Part shown: positions 17,965 to 26,558 of the stretch, piece by piece
How positions within the stretch are numbered: position 1 is the stretch's first letter
Layout: the number at the start of each line of letters is the position of its first letter
DNA from: DASUPK01 sp963782345
GTDB lineage: Bacteria; Actinomycetota; Thermoleophilia; Solirubrobacterales; 70-9
Assembly (NCBI GenBank): GCA_963782345.1
Contig: CAWAJF010000016.1
Coordinates: 1 to 64,000 of the forward strand
Direction: 5' to 3'
DNA: 64,000 nt
The notes under the pieces: model-generated
Told to the model about the DNA's origin: nothing
The model's input: the letters and a program-made list of their open reading frames with translations, nothing else
Database searches by the model: none
Program-made: the position numbers and the translations under genes

Positions 17965-17978
17965 TCGATGTCCCGGGG

Positions 17979-18647
17979 TTAGTCCTCGAGCAGGAAGTCG
18001 AAGGTCGCGTAACCCACCAGGAGGAAGACCAGATCGTAGAGACCGAGCAACGCCAGCCATGTTCCGAAGCGCCCATAGTCGGGGCCCCCGGATGCCAGCA
18101 GGTGCTCTCCGGCCCCCGCGGCCGCGATCACGAGCGGGATCAGCAGGGGCAGGAGGATCAGCGGCGCGAGCAGGTCCCGGGCGCTCGACATCGTCGCGAT
18201 CGTCGAGATCATCGTCCCGGTGGCTGCCAGGCCGATGTTCGCCAGGAGCAGCACGAGGGCGAACGGAATCAGCCCCGAGGCCGAATCAAGGAAGAACAGG
18301 GCGAAGATCGGCACGGCGATCAGCTCCAGGACCACGAGGTAGATCACCAGCGCGCTCGCCTTGGCGGCGAACAGGACGGTGCGGTCCACCGGAGCCAGGC
18401 GGATCAGGTCGAAGCCGCCCTCCTCGCGCTCCGCGACGAACAGGCGGTTGATCGCCAGCAGCGCTGCGAAGAGGAGAGTCGGCACGAGCACGCCGGCCGC
18501 CAGCTCGCCGTCGAGACTGGTCCGGTCGAGGCCGAAGCGGAAGATCACGAACGCGCTGACCGCGAACAGGGCCATCGCCGGCAGCGAGCGCAGGGTGCGC
18601 AGCTCCACCCGGAGGTCCTTGCGCAGGAGGGCGGAGAACGGGCTCAT
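17979..18647 (-). CDS. ccmB: heme exporter protein CcmB
   Basis: 222 residues with six hydrophobic segments. The N-terminal KDLRVELRTL and FVAEREEGGFDLIRLAPVD (about 70-88) match the CcmB permease family; the second is its cytoplasmic coupling loop. With CcmA it forms the ABC transporter that powers release of holo-CcmE. ATG start overlaps the ccmA stop by 4 bases. Confidence 0.92.
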   Translation of the reverse strand: MSPFSALLRKDLRVELRTLRSLPAMALFAVSAFVIFRFGLDRTSLDGELAAGVLVPTLLFAALLAINRLFVAEREEGGFDLIRLAPVDRTVLFAAKASALVIYLVVLELIAVPIFALFFLDSASGLIPFALVLLLANIGLAATGTMISTIATMSSARDLLAPLILLPLLIPLVIAAAGAGEHLLASGGPDYGRFGTWLALLGLYDLVFLLVGYATFDFLLED

Positions 18648-19315
18648 CGCAGCTCCAGCACGACATCCGCTCCGGCCGTGGCGGACTCGCGGTCGTGGCT
18701 GACCACCACACGGCTTGGGCCGTTGCCGGGCCCGATCAGCGGCGCTACCAGGAGACGGGCTTCGACGTCCAGGTGGGCATCGGGCTCGTCGAGGAGCAGC
18801 AGCTCCGGCTCGTGCAGGACCGCGCGGCAGATGTCGATCCGCTGCTTCATCCCCGCCGAGAGCTCGGCGACGCGGTCGTCGCCGCGCGCCGACATCCCGA
18901 CCGTTTCGAGCAGCCGCTCGATTCGGGGCGCCGACGCCTCCGGATCGAGCCCATGCAGCGCGCCCCCCAGGTTCAGGTTCTCTCGCGGGCTGAGGTCGCG
19001 ATAGAGCAGGGGAGCGTGCCCGAGGTATCCGACTCTGCCCCGCAGGCGGTGCACCTCGCCGGGCAGCGAACAGCCAAGCACCGAGGCCTCTCCGTCGCTC
19101 GGTCGCAGCAGCCCGGCGAGGATGCGCAGGAGGGTCGACTTGCCGGAGCCGTTCGGCCCCAGAACGGCGAGGCTCTCGCCCGGCTCCAGGCGCACGGTGA
19201 TGCCGCCCAGCGCGGTGCGCTCACCGAAGTCTCTGCGCAGGCGGATCAGCTCGATCGCCGGCTGGCCCGTGACGCTGGCGGTGGGCCTCTCCACCGCTGC
19301 CGCTCGCTCCATCAT
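18644..19315 (-). CDS. ccmA: cytochrome c biogenesis ATP-binding protein CcmA
   Basis: 223 residues from ATG 19315; a TTG 9 bases upstream is also in frame, but the -10 box spacing favours the ATG. ABC ATPase: Walker A GPNGSGKST (about 52-60), signature LSAGMKQR (slightly diverged from LSGGQ), Walker B LLLLDEPDAHLD and switch His in VVVSHD. It is the motor of CcmAB. It heads the long minus-strand cluster ccmABCD-hemA-hemC-cobA/hemD-SAM hydrolase-birA. Confidence 0.92.
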   Translation of the reverse strand: MMERAAAVERPTASVTGQPAIELIRLRRDFGERTALGGITVRLEPGESLAVLGPNGSGKSTLLRILAGLLRPSDGEASVLGCSLPGEVHRLRGRVGYLGHAPLLYRDLSPRENLNLGGALHGLDPEASAPRIERLLETVGMSARGDDRVAELSAGMKQRIDICRAVLHEPELLLLDEPDAHLDVEARLLVAPLIGPGNGPSRVVVSHDRESATAGADVVLELR

Positions 19316-19323
19316 CGCGAGCA

Positions 19324-19329
19324 AAGCTA
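19324..19329 (-). promoter_or_regulatory. -10 box for the ccm-hem operon (leaderless)
   Basis: TAGCTT on the minus strand, 8 bases before ATG 19315, immediately upstream of the first gene of the ccm-hem cluster. Confidence 0.55.
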
Positions 19330-19340
19330 GCGTTGATCGT

Positions 19341-20222
19341 CTAGAGCTTCAGGCAGTAGCCGTAGGCGGCGATGTTCGCCGCCGGGCCGAACCGGTTCAT
19401 CCCGGAGGCCTCCCAACCGCCGTTCCCGGTGAAGCTGCCGTTGGTGAACAAGAGCGACCCCGCCGGCGAGGTGCTGAAGCCGCCGAAGACGATGTGCCCA
19501 CGTCGGCACGATGGCGTCGTCGCCGTCGCAAACTGCCCGGGGGCGACGGAGGCTGAGGCGGACACCTCCGTGACCAGCGGCTTCTTGCTGTGCCAGCAGT
19601 AGGCGATCGCCGTGAGCTCGCCCCCGAAGCCGCCGAAGGCGGTCCCGGTGACGCTCCAAGACTTGGACGAGATCGCCCGCGACTCCGTGATGTAGTCGCC
19701 GCCCCGGGCCACGAAGTCGGTGCGCTGGAAGCCGCCTCCGAAGAGATGACGGCGGCCCGGACAGGTGGCGACCGCCGTCTTGGTCTCTCCCGGGTTCACG
19801 TAGATCGTGGTGTGCGGAGGCGTGACGTGCTTCTGCTTCCGTACGCAGGCGACTTGCAGCTTCACGTGCCGCGCGGTGGTGCTGCCCGGCGATGGATCGA
19901 ACAGAACCACCGTGCTGTGGTAGCCGTGCTGGACGCCGAGTCGCTCATAGGAGTGCGGATAGATGCCCTCGCCGTCCGCGCTCGGCGTCGGCGAGCTGGT
20001 CATCCCGCCTCCGAGCGGGACGCGACGCTTGGGGCAGCGCACCGTCAGGCGGCGCTTCTGGTTCGCGCCACTGAGGTTGAATCCCTTGTGTTTGTACGAC
20101 ACCGCCCTGGCGGCCGCGCTCCCAGCGCCGACCACCGTCGCAGCGAGGAACCCGCAGGCGAGGAGCAGCGCCAGTGCGATGCCCATGCCCAGTCTGCCTG
20201 TCTTTGCGTTCGTCGAGATCAT
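19341..20222 (-). CDS. secreted protein with three Cys-Gly modules
   Basis: 293 residues. A signal peptide (about 1-38, ending AAARA) then an exported domain. Three modules repeat the same plan: a basic Cys motif followed by a Gly run, namely CPKRRVPLGGG, CPGRRHLFGGG and CRRGHIVFGG, each about 85 residues apart, with a further conserved Cys (VACVR, AYCWH, GYCLK) at the end of each. That suggests three copies of a small disulfide-linked beta domain. No family name comes to mind and no catalytic motif is visible. It lies alone between the ccm operon and an aldehyde dehydrogenase. Confidence 0.78.
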   Translation of the reverse strand: MISTNAKTGRLGMGIALALLLACGFLAATVVGAGSAAARAVSYKHKGFNLSGANQKRRLTVRCPKRRVPLGGGMTSSPTPSADGEGIYPHSYERLGVQHGYHSTVVLFDPSPGSTTARHVKLQVACVRKQKHVTPPHTTIYVNPGETKTAVATCPGRRHLFGGGFQRTDFVARGGDYITESRAISSKSWSVTGTAFGGFGGELTAIAYCWHSKKPLVTEVSASASVAPGQFATATTPSCRRGHIVFGGFSTSPAGSLLFTNGSFTGNGGWEASGMNRFGPAANIAAYGYCLKL

Positions 20223-20306
20223 CCGTACCCCCTAACCCATCGGCAGGGCGATAGTCCCGGTTGAGGGCAATTCAGTCAGGGGTCAGGAAGTAGCCGTAGA
20301 CGAGAT

Positions 20307-21977
20307 CTATTCGCCCTTGCGCATCGTGCGGCGGGTGACCTCCATCAGCGGCCTGAAGCCCTCTCGCAGTGCCTTCAGCCGGTTGCCGTTGCGGCTGTAG
20401 AGCACCTGTGCGGAGGAGCGGATCGCGTCCGCGAGCTTGCGGTCGTACGGCTGCCACCACATGTCCCTGGCCCAGCCGGGCTCCCAGGCGAGCTGCTTGA
20501 TGTTCACGCACTCGTAGAAGCCGAACTTCGAGTGGGAGCGGCCGAGCCCGGAGTCCTTGACACCGCCCCAGGCGCACTGGCAGGCGCCGTGAGAGAAGGA
20601 GTGGTCGTTGGTCCAGACCATCCCGGACTGGAGCTGATGCGACATGCGCTCGCCCTTGGCGCGGTCCTTGGTCCAGACGGACGCGCCGAGGCCGAACTGC
20701 GAGTCGTTGGCGAGGGCGATCGCCTCCTCCTCGGAGCCCACCCTGATCACGGGCAACACCGGGCCGAAGATCTCCTCGTTCATGATCCGCATGTCGTGCG
20801 TGACGCCGGTGAGCACGACGGGGGCGATGAAGCTCCCCTTCATGCCCTTGATCTTGACCGGGCCGCCGGTGAGCTTCTTGGCCCCGCTCTTGACGGCGTC
20901 GTCCAGCAGCTCGGTGACGATCTTCGCCTGGTCCTCCGAGACCATCGGGCCGATCTCGGTGGTCCACTCCCGCGGGTCGCCCACCGTGAGGCGCTCGGTC
21001 TCACGGACGACGCCCTCGAGGAAGGCGTCGGCCACCTCGTCGAGGACGTAGACCCGCTCGATCCCCGAGCAGGTCTGGCCGGCGTTGGCGAAGCCGCCCC
21101 AGACGGCGCCGGAGACGGCATTGGCGAGGTCGGCGTCGGCGCAGACGATCTGCGGGTCCTTACCGCCGAGCTCCAAAACGGACCCCTTCATCCGCTTGGC
21201 GCATTCCACGCCGACCTTGCGCCCGACCTCGACGGACCCGGTGAAGAAGATCTTGCCCGCGGTGGACTTGACGAGAGCGTCGCCGATCCGGCCGCCGCCG
21301 TGGACCGTGCGGATCAGCCCCTCGGGCAGCCCGGCCTTCTCGAAGGTCTGGCGAATCCGCTCGCCGATCAGCGGCGTGAGGCTGGCCGGCTTGAGCACGA
21401 CCCCGTTCCCCGCCATCAGGGCGATCGCGACCTCCCCGAAGGGGATGGACCACGGGTAGTTCCAGGGCGCGATCACGCCGACCACGCCGATCGGCTCGTA
21501 GGTGAACTTGGCGCTCTTCGACTTCAGGATGACCGGCATCGAGAGCTTCTCGTCGGAGAGGATGCTCGGCCCGTTGTCGGCGATCCACTTGAGCGAGTCG
21601 ACCGTGGGGAGAATCTCCATCGTGTAGCTCTCCACCCGTGGCTTGCCCTGCTCGCTGGTGAGCAGCTCGGCCAGCTCGTCGAGCTCGGCCAGCAGCACGT
21701 CGACGGCGCGGCGCATGTAGCGGGCGCGGTCCTCGAGTGTGAGGGCGGCCCAGAACGGCTGGACCTCCGCGACCTCGTCGACGATCCCCTGGACCTTCGC
21801 AGGGGTGATCGTCTTGACCGTCCCGATCAGCTCACCGGTCGCCGGGTTGAAGGATTCGAGCGCGGGCTTGGACTTCGCCTTGGACTTGGTGCGCTTCGCG
21901 GAGGACTTGTTGCTCTTGCTGCCGTTGGAGCTGGACTTCCGGCTCGTGCCGGTCTTGCGGGTACGGCTCGCCTCCAT
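20307..21977 (-). CDS. aldehyde dehydrogenase with Lys/Ser-rich N-terminal tail
   Basis: 556 residues from ATG 21977, preceded by GAGAGG. The first about 38 residues are an unusual Ser/Lys/Arg-rich tail, unlike a signal peptide. The rest is an NAD(P)-dependent aldehyde dehydrogenase: PWNYPWSIPFGEVAIALMAGN, FTGSVEVG, ELGGKDPQIV and the nucleophile Cys in NAGQTCSGIERVYV (about 303). The C-terminal part with a Trp-rich segment (WEPGWARDMWW) is longer than usual. This pattern resembles the succinate-semialdehyde/betaine-type group. Substrate unknown. It has its own promoter region and a terminator upstream separates it from rarA. Confidence 0.88.
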   Translation of the reverse strand: MEASRTRKTGTSRKSSSNGSKSNKSSAKRTKSKAKSKPALESFNPATGELIGTVKTITPAKVQGIVDEVAEVQPFWAALTLEDRARYMRRAVDVLLAELDELAELLTSEQGKPRVESYTMEILPTVDSLKWIADNGPSILSDEKLSMPVILKSKSAKFTYEPIGVVGVIAPWNYPWSIPFGEVAIALMAGNGVVLKPASLTPLIGERIRQTFEKAGLPEGLIRTVHGGGRIGDALVKSTAGKIFFTGSVEVGRKVGVECAKRMKGSVLELGGKDPQIVCADADLANAVSGAVWGGFANAGQTCSGIERVYVLDEVADAFLEGVVRETERLTVGDPREWTTEIGPMVSEDQAKIVTELLDDAVKSGAKKLTGGPVKIKGMKGSFIAPVVLTGVTHDMRIMNEEIFGPVLPVIRVGSEEEAIALANDSQFGLGASVWTKDRAKGERMSHQLQSGMVWTNDHSFSHGACQCAWGGVKDSGLGRSHSKFGFYECVNIKQLAWEPGWARDMWWQPYDRKLADAIRSSAQVLYSRNGNRLKALREGFRPLMEVTRRTMRKGE

Positions 21978-22280
21978 CACTGCATCCTCTCGTCGCTTGC
22001 GCTCGTCGCGGCGATGATACGCGCGAGGGTTCAGCCGGGCGTTCGCAGGCAGCGACCTCCCGCCGAGGCCGCTCCCTCCCAGTTTCCCCGCCGTCCGCTC
22101 CCAAAAGCTGAAGGCCGGGAGCAATCCCCGAGCTCCCGGCCTTCGTTGTCCACTCCCCGGCTATTTACGCGCCGGCTCCGGCGAACCAACGTGATTGCCA
22201 GAGCGTCAGACAACGTTCAGAACACGGGCTCCTCGAGAAGGTTGCGGCGCGAAGCACCGCCACAGCGCCTTAACGTCGCG
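21978..22280. other. intergenic region between rarA and the aldehyde dehydrogenase
   Basis: No gene seen in 303 bases. It holds the rarA terminator (22111-22143) and, on the minus strand, a possible -10 hexamer TATCAT at 22014-22019 with a leader of about 35 bases to the aldehyde dehydrogenase ATG. The rest, 22150-22280, shows no clear element. Confidence 0.55.
22111..22143 (-). terminator. Rho-independent terminator after rarA
   Basis: Perfect 12-base inverted repeat AAGGCCGGGAGC / GCTCCCGGCCTT with a 9-base loop. On the minus strand it is followed by CAGCTTTT, so it would end rarA transcription. The T run is short and four bases away, so efficiency is uncertain. Confidence 0.75.
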
Positions 22281-23624
22281 CTAATCCTTCGAGAATCGCC
22301 GGCGAAGTTGCTCCAGCCGTTCCCGCAGCTCCGCCTCGAAGCCGCGGTCGGTCGGCTCGTAGAAGCGCTGATCGCGAAGGGGCCCGGGGGCAAGGGGCTG
22401 GTCGGTGACGGCGCCGGGCTCGTCGTGCGGGTAGCGGTAGCCCTCGCCTCGCCCCAGCTCCTTGGCGCCGGGGTAGTGGGCGTCCTGGAGATGCGGCGGC
22501 GGCTCGGCGGCGCCGTGCTCGCGGACGTGGGCGCTCGCCCCCGAGATCGCCTTCGTCGAGGCGTTCGACTTCGGGGCCAGGGCGAGGTAGGCGGCGACCT
22601 GGGCGAGATTGAGCGCACACTCCGGCAGCCCGACGCGGTCGACCGCCTGACCCCCCGCGTTGGCGATCAGGAGGGCCTGCGGGTCCGCGTTGCCGATGTC
22701 CTCGGAGGCGAAGATCACCATCCGGCGGGCGATGAAGCGGGGATCCTCGCCGCCCTCGAGCATCACCGCGAGGTAGTAGAGGGAGGCGTCGACGTCCGAG
22801 CCGCGGGTGGCCTTGATCCAGGCCGAGATGTAGTCGTAGTGCTTGTCGCCCTCGCGGTCATAGAGAAGGGCCTTGCGCTGCAGCGCGTCCTCGATGGCCG
22901 CGACGTCGATCTCGCCAACCCCGGTCTGACTGATGGCCTCCGCCGCTCGCTCCAGGGCGGCGAGCGCGACGCGGCCGTCGCCGCCTGCCCGGGTCGCCAG
23001 GAGCTGAAGCGCGTCGCCCGAGATGGACGGAGGATCGGGAATGCCCCGCTCGTCGCCGAGCGCGCGCAGGATGAGCTCCTCGATCTCGGTCACCGTCAGG
23101 GGCTGGAACTCGTAGATCTGCGAGCGCGAGAGCAGCGCCGAGTTGACCTCGAAGTATGGGTTCTCGGTGGTGGCTCCGATCAGCGTGATCAGCCCCTCCT
23201 CGACGGCCGGGAGCAGGGCGTCCTGCTGGGCCTTGTTGAAGCGATGGATCTCGTCCAGGAAGAAGATCGTCGGGCGACCGGAGGCCCGGCGTTCCCGGGC
23301 GCGGGCGATCACCTCGCGCACCTCGGGCCGTCCGGCGTTCACGGCGGAGAGCTCCTCGAAGGCGCCCCTGGCCCGGGCGGCGATGATCCGGGCGACCGTC
23401 GTCTTGCCGCTCCCCGGCGGCCCGTAGAAGATCGCGCTGTGGGGCTCGCCCGACTCAATCGCGATCCGCAGCGCGGATCCCGGCTCGAGTAGATGCGTCT
23501 GTCCCGCGAGCTCGTCGAGGTCCCGCGGGCGCATTCGCACGGCGAGCGGTGCATCCTCGGGAGGGACGCCCGTCCGGGGCGCCCCGCCGCTCGTCTCGAA
23601 GAGCTGCTCGCCGGGGTCCGCCAT
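22281..23624 (-). CDS. rarA: replication-associated recombination protein A (RarA/MgsA AAA+ ATPase)
   Basis: 447 residues from ATG 23624. AAA+ clamp-loader-like ATPase acting at stalled replication forks. Walker A GPPGSGKTT (68-76), Walker B IFFLDEIHRFNKAQQDALLPAVE (from about 119), sensor 1 IGATTENPYFEVNSALLSRSQI, and the C-terminal tetramerisation domain with RMVIFASEDIGNADP and ECALNLAQVAAYLALAPKSN. Full length for the family. A CATACT box lies 8 bases before the ATG. Confidence 0.95.
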   Translation of the reverse strand: MADPGEQLFETSGGAPRTGVPPEDAPLAVRMRPRDLDELAGQTHLLEPGSALRIAIESGEPHSAIFYGPPGSGKTTVARIIAARARGAFEELSAVNAGRPEVREVIARARERRASGRPTIFFLDEIHRFNKAQQDALLPAVEEGLITLIGATTENPYFEVNSALLSRSQIYEFQPLTVTEIEELILRALGDERGIPDPPSISGDALQLLATRAGGDGRVALAALERAAEAISQTGVGEIDVAAIEDALQRKALLYDREGDKHYDYISAWIKATRGSDVDASLYYLAVMLEGGEDPRFIARRMVIFASEDIGNADPQALLIANAGGQAVDRVGLPECALNLAQVAAYLALAPKSNASTKAISGASAHVREHGAAEPPPHLQDAHYPGAKELGRGEGYRYPHDEPGAVTDQPLAPGPLRDQRFYEPTDRGFEAELRERLEQLRRRFSKD

Positions 23625-23632
23625 GCTGCCGC

Positions 23633-23638
23633 AGTATG
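23633..23638 (-). promoter_or_regulatory. -10 box for rarA (leaderless)
   Basis: CATACT on the minus strand, 8 bases before ATG 23624, in the 72-base divergent gap with the M20 peptidase gene. Confidence 0.45.
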
Positions 23639-23683
23639 ACCCGCCCGGCCGCGCACTCCGAAAAGCTGCGGCCCTGTGGCCGC

Positions 23684-23689
23684 TAGGCT
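23684..23689 (+). promoter_or_regulatory. -10 box for the M20 peptidase gene (leaderless)
   Basis: TAGGCT, 7 bases before ATG 23697. This spacing supports the second in-frame start rather than the upstream one at 23676. Confidence 0.6.
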
Positions 23690-23696
23690 GGGATCG

Positions 23697-25037
23697 ATGG
23701 AGGAGGGCACCGCAACGGCAGCCGTCCCCCAGGGCCTCGGCCCTCGGGCGGTCGAGCTGCTCGGACGGCTGATCCAGGCCAACACGGTCAACCCGCCCGG
23801 CAACGAGGGACCCGTCCAGGACTTCCTTCAGAGCACGCTGACCGATGCCGGATTCGAATGCGAGCAGCTCTCCGCCGAGCCGGGCCGCCCCAACCTCGTG
23901 GCCCGGCTGCGCGGCGCGGGCGATGGTCCGACACTGACCTTCCTCGGCCACGTCGACACGGTTCGCGCCGACCCGGACGAGTGGAGCTTCGACCCGTGGG
24001 CCGGCGACGTCGCCGATGGCTGGGTGCGCGGGCGGGGCGCCCTCGACATGAAGGGGCAGGTTGCGGCCGAGGTCGCCGCCGCCGCGACGCTCGCGGAGAG
24101 CGGCTGGCGGCCACCCACCGGCGAGCTCATGCTGGTGATCACGGCCGACGAGGAGGTCGGTGGCGGCCTGGGAGCGCGGTGGCTCTGCGAGGAGCGCGCC
24201 GATGCGGTCCGTAGCGACTTCGTGGTGAACGAGGGCGGTGGCGAGCTCGTCGAGTTCGCGGGCCGGCGCCTCTACACGCTGAGCGTCGGCGAGAAGGGGA
24301 TCTTCCGGATGAAGCTCCGCACCCACGGCAAGGCCGGGCACGCGTCCCTGCCGCGGATCGGCGACAACGCCCTGCTCAAGCTCTCCACCTACCTGGCGGC
24401 CCTCAGCGAGCAGCCGCCGCCAGAGGTCACGGACGTGGGCGAGGCGCTCCTCGAGGTGATGATCGGCGAGCCGTTCACCGGTGAGGAGGGAGTGCGAGCC
24501 GGCCTCGAGCGCCTGCGCGCCGAGGAGCCGCTGCTCGCCGACTACCTGGTCGAGCCGATGCTGGGGGTGACACTGACTCCGACGAAGGCCGAGGGCGGCA
24601 AGAAGGCGAACGTGATCCCCTCGGAGGCAGAGGCCCTGATCGACTGTCGCGTCCCGCCAGGTCAGGGCAAGGACGACGCGCTTCGCCAGCTCGCCGCGCT
24701 GATCGGCGAGGACGACTACGAGGTCGAGTTCAGCGAGGCGGTCGTCGGCAACAGCTCGCCGATGGAGTCGCCCCTCGCCGATGCGATCCGAGGATGGCTC
24801 GCGGACGTCGATCCGGGCGCCGAGATCGCACCGACGGTGATGCCGGGGTTCAGCGACAGCAACCCCTTCCGTGGCGCGTTCCCCGACGCGGTCGTCTACG
24901 GCTTCTGCCCCCACCGCGAGATCGACCTGCTCCATGCCGCGCCTCTGATCCACGGGGCGAACGAGCGGGTGCCGGCCTCAGACATCGAGCTTTCGGCCCG
25001 CTTCTTCTACGAGCTGCCGCGGAGGATGCTCTCTTGA
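23697..25037 (+). CDS. M20 family metallopeptidase (ArgE/DapE-like)
   Basis: 446 residues. Two-zinc amidohydrolase of the ArgE/DapE/ACY1 branch: FLGHVDTV (His ligand, about 81-88), RGALDMKGQ (bridging Asp), VITADEEVGGG (catalytic Glu pair), and the C-terminal ligand region GFCPHREIDLLHAAPLIHGANERV. The dimerisation domain lies in the middle (about 190-310). The substrate could be an N-acyl amino acid or a dipeptide. Its stop overlaps the TTG start of the DUF1385 gene. Confidence 0.9.
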   Translation: MEEGTATAAVPQGLGPRAVELLGRLIQANTVNPPGNEGPVQDFLQSTLTDAGFECEQLSAEPGRPNLVARLRGAGDGPTLTFLGHVDTVRADPDEWSFDPWAGDVADGWVRGRGALDMKGQVAAEVAAAATLAESGWRPPTGELMLVITADEEVGGGLGARWLCEERADAVRSDFVVNEGGGELVEFAGRRLYTLSVGEKGIFRMKLRTHGKAGHASLPRIGDNALLKLSTYLAALSEQPPPEVTDVGEALLEVMIGEPFTGEEGVRAGLERLRAEEPLLADYLVEPMLGVTLTPTKAEGGKKANVIPSEAEALIDCRVPPGQGKDDALRQLAALIGEDDYEVEFSEAVVGNSSPMESPLADAIRGWLADVDPGAEIAPTVMPGFSDSNPFRGAFPDAVVYGFCPHREIDLLHAAPLIHGANERVPASDIELSARFFYELPRRMLS

Positions 25038-25912
25038 GCGAGACCAACGGAAACCGGGCCGCCACCAGTCCCGGGGCAGAGGAGGAGACCTATGTCCTTC
25101 GCCTCGGCGGGATGGCCCTGCGCAACGGCCTGCTGATCCACGGACCGACCTCCTGGGCCGCCGCCGCACGCGACCAGGCCGGCGAGATCCAGGTGGCATC
25201 GGGGCGCAAGCCCGCACTGGCGCCCGATCTCGCGGTGCGGGTGCCCCTGCTCCGGGGGCCGTTGCGGCTCGCCGAGGCCTTCCTGCTGATCCCCACCGTG
25301 AGGATGAAGCTGCGCTCCGCCCGGCTCCCGTTCGAGGACGTGCGGGTGATCGCCGCGATGTTCGTCGCCTCGAGCGCCAGCCGCGCGCTCCGTAAGCGCG
25401 AAGCGAGCGCGACGGCGGAGTTGATCCAGGCGGCCCTCGGCCTCGCCCCCGCGATGGTCGCTCTCAGCGACCGCAATCTGGCCGCCTACCACGGCGTCGA
25501 GCACAAGGCGATCGGCGCCTATGAGGCCGGCTCGGACGACCCGGCCTCGGCCACCAAGGAGCATGAGCGCTGTGGCTCCAACCTGGTCGCCCCGATGCTG
25601 GTCCTCTCGGCGGCGGGTCAGCTCCTGCTCGAGCGGACGCTCGAGGAGCCGGGCCCGGTGGCTCGTGCGGCGGTTGGCGTAGTGAGCGCGTCGCTCGCCG
25701 CGGAGATGTTCGCCTGGAGCGAGCGGAACCCCGGGACCCTGGGTGCGCGGGCCTTCCACCGCCCCGGCCATGAGATCCAGCGCCTGATCGCCACCAAGGA
25801 GCCGACCCCGGAGCAGCTTGAGGTCGGAGTGGCGGCGCTCCGCGAGATCCTTCGCGTCGAGCAGGAGGCCGACGGCGAGCGCACGCAGAGCGATCCACTG
25901 CCCGCTACGTAG
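25034..25912 (+). CDS. DUF1385 (YqhQ-like) membrane protein
   Basis: 292 residues from TTG 25034, overlapping the M20 stop (TTGA). The first Met in frame is 26 codons in and would lose little of the domain, so the start is not final. Family marks: LRLGGMALRNGLLIHGP, RVPLLRGPLRLAEAFLL and YHGVEHKAIGAYE (about 153-165), followed by ERCGSNLV. Hydrophobic segments in the second half. Function of DUF1385 is unknown; it is often near prfA or rho. Confidence 0.86.
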   Translation: MSETNGNRAATSPGAEEETYVLRLGGMALRNGLLIHGPTSWAAAARDQAGEIQVASGRKPALAPDLAVRVPLLRGPLRLAEAFLLIPTVRMKLRSARLPFEDVRVIAAMFVASSASRALRKREASATAELIQAALGLAPAMVALSDRNLAAYHGVEHKAIGAYEAGSDDPASATKEHERCGSNLVAPMLVLSAAGQLLLERTLEEPGPVARAAVGVVSASLAAEMFAWSERNPGTLGARAFHRPGHEIQRLIATKEPTPEQLEVGVAALREILRVEQEADGERTQSDPLPAT

Positions 25913-25915
25913 ACT
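25910..25915 (+). promoter_or_regulatory. -10 box for the epimerase gene (leaderless)
   Basis: TAGACT, 8 bases before GTG 25924. It overlaps the stop codon of the DUF1385 gene. Confidence 0.55.
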
Positions 25916-25923
25916 CCAGCCCC

Positions 25924-26334
25924 GTGCTCGGCCGGATCGATCACATCGGCGTCGCCACCGACGACCTCGAGGGCGCCCTCGCCCTCTACGAGGAGACCCT
26001 CGGCATGCCGCTCGCCCACCGCGAGATCGTGGAGTCGCAGGGTGTCGAGGCCGCGCTGCTCGACGTCGGCGAGGGCCACGTCGAGCTGCTGCGGCCGCTC
26101 GGCCCGGACACCCCGGTCGGCAAGTACCTCTCGAAGAAGGGGCCGGGCCTGCATCACGTCGCCTACGCCGTCGACGACATCGACGACGTGCTCGGCAGGC
26201 TCAAGGAGGCGGGCATCGAGCTGATCGACTCAGAGGCTAGAGTTGGGATCCGCAACTCACGTGTTGCGTTTTTGCACCCGCGCTCGACCGGCGGCGTGCT
26301 GACGGAGATCGTCGAACCGGCCAAGGAGCACTGA
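25924..26334 (+). CDS. mce: methylmalonyl-CoA epimerase
   Basis: 136 residues, GTG start. Vicinal oxygen chelate fold with two beta-alpha-beta-beta-beta modules. RIDHIGVATDDLEGALALYEETLG at the N-terminus gives the first metal His; VELLRPLGPDTPVGKYL and GPGLHHVAYAVDDID give the second site, and the C-terminal V-L-T-E-I-V-E the Glu ligand. It interconverts the methylmalonyl-CoA epimers in propionate metabolism; the mutase is not in the window. Confidence 0.9.
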   Translation: MLGRIDHIGVATDDLEGALALYEETLGMPLAHREIVESQGVEAALLDVGEGHVELLRPLGPDTPVGKYLSKKGPGLHHVAYAVDDIDDVLGRLKEAGIELIDSEARVGIRNSRVAFLHPRSTGGVLTEIVEPAKEH

Positions 26335-26552
26335 TGACATCGGCAGAGCGAGTTTCGATCGGGTTCTCGGGAGGGCAGGTCGTCGAGGTGAGGATCGACG
26401 ACGGCAAGCTGAAGGACCTGCGCAAGGCCCTGGAGAAGGGTGAGGGCTGGCTCGACCTCGACGCGGAGGAGGGCATGGTCGCGATCGACCTGAGCCAGGT
26501 GGTCTTCCTCCGCAGCGCGACGACGCCGCAGCGCATCGGCTTCGGCGGCTAG
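26334..26552 (+). CDS. small conserved hypothetical protein
   Basis: 72 residues, start overlapping the epimerase stop by one base (TGATG). It has a beta-strand start (VSIGFSGGQVVEVRIDD), a charged helix (KLKDLRKALEKGE) and a strand end (VAIDLSQVVFLRSA). No family recognised. Coupling suggests it is translated with the epimerase. No signal or membrane segment. Confidence 0.7.
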   Translation: MTSAERVSIGFSGGQVVEVRIDDGKLKDLRKALEKGEGWLDLDAEEGMVAIDLSQVVFLRSATTPQRIGFGG

Positions 26553-26558
26553 CGCCGG

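Noticed and set aside
20532..23492. 986-residue open frame on the plus strand opposite the aldehyde dehydrogenase and rarA
   Set aside because: Low-complexity Asp/Gly/Leu/Arg composition typical of an antisense frame; it runs through the rarA terminator and an intergenic region.
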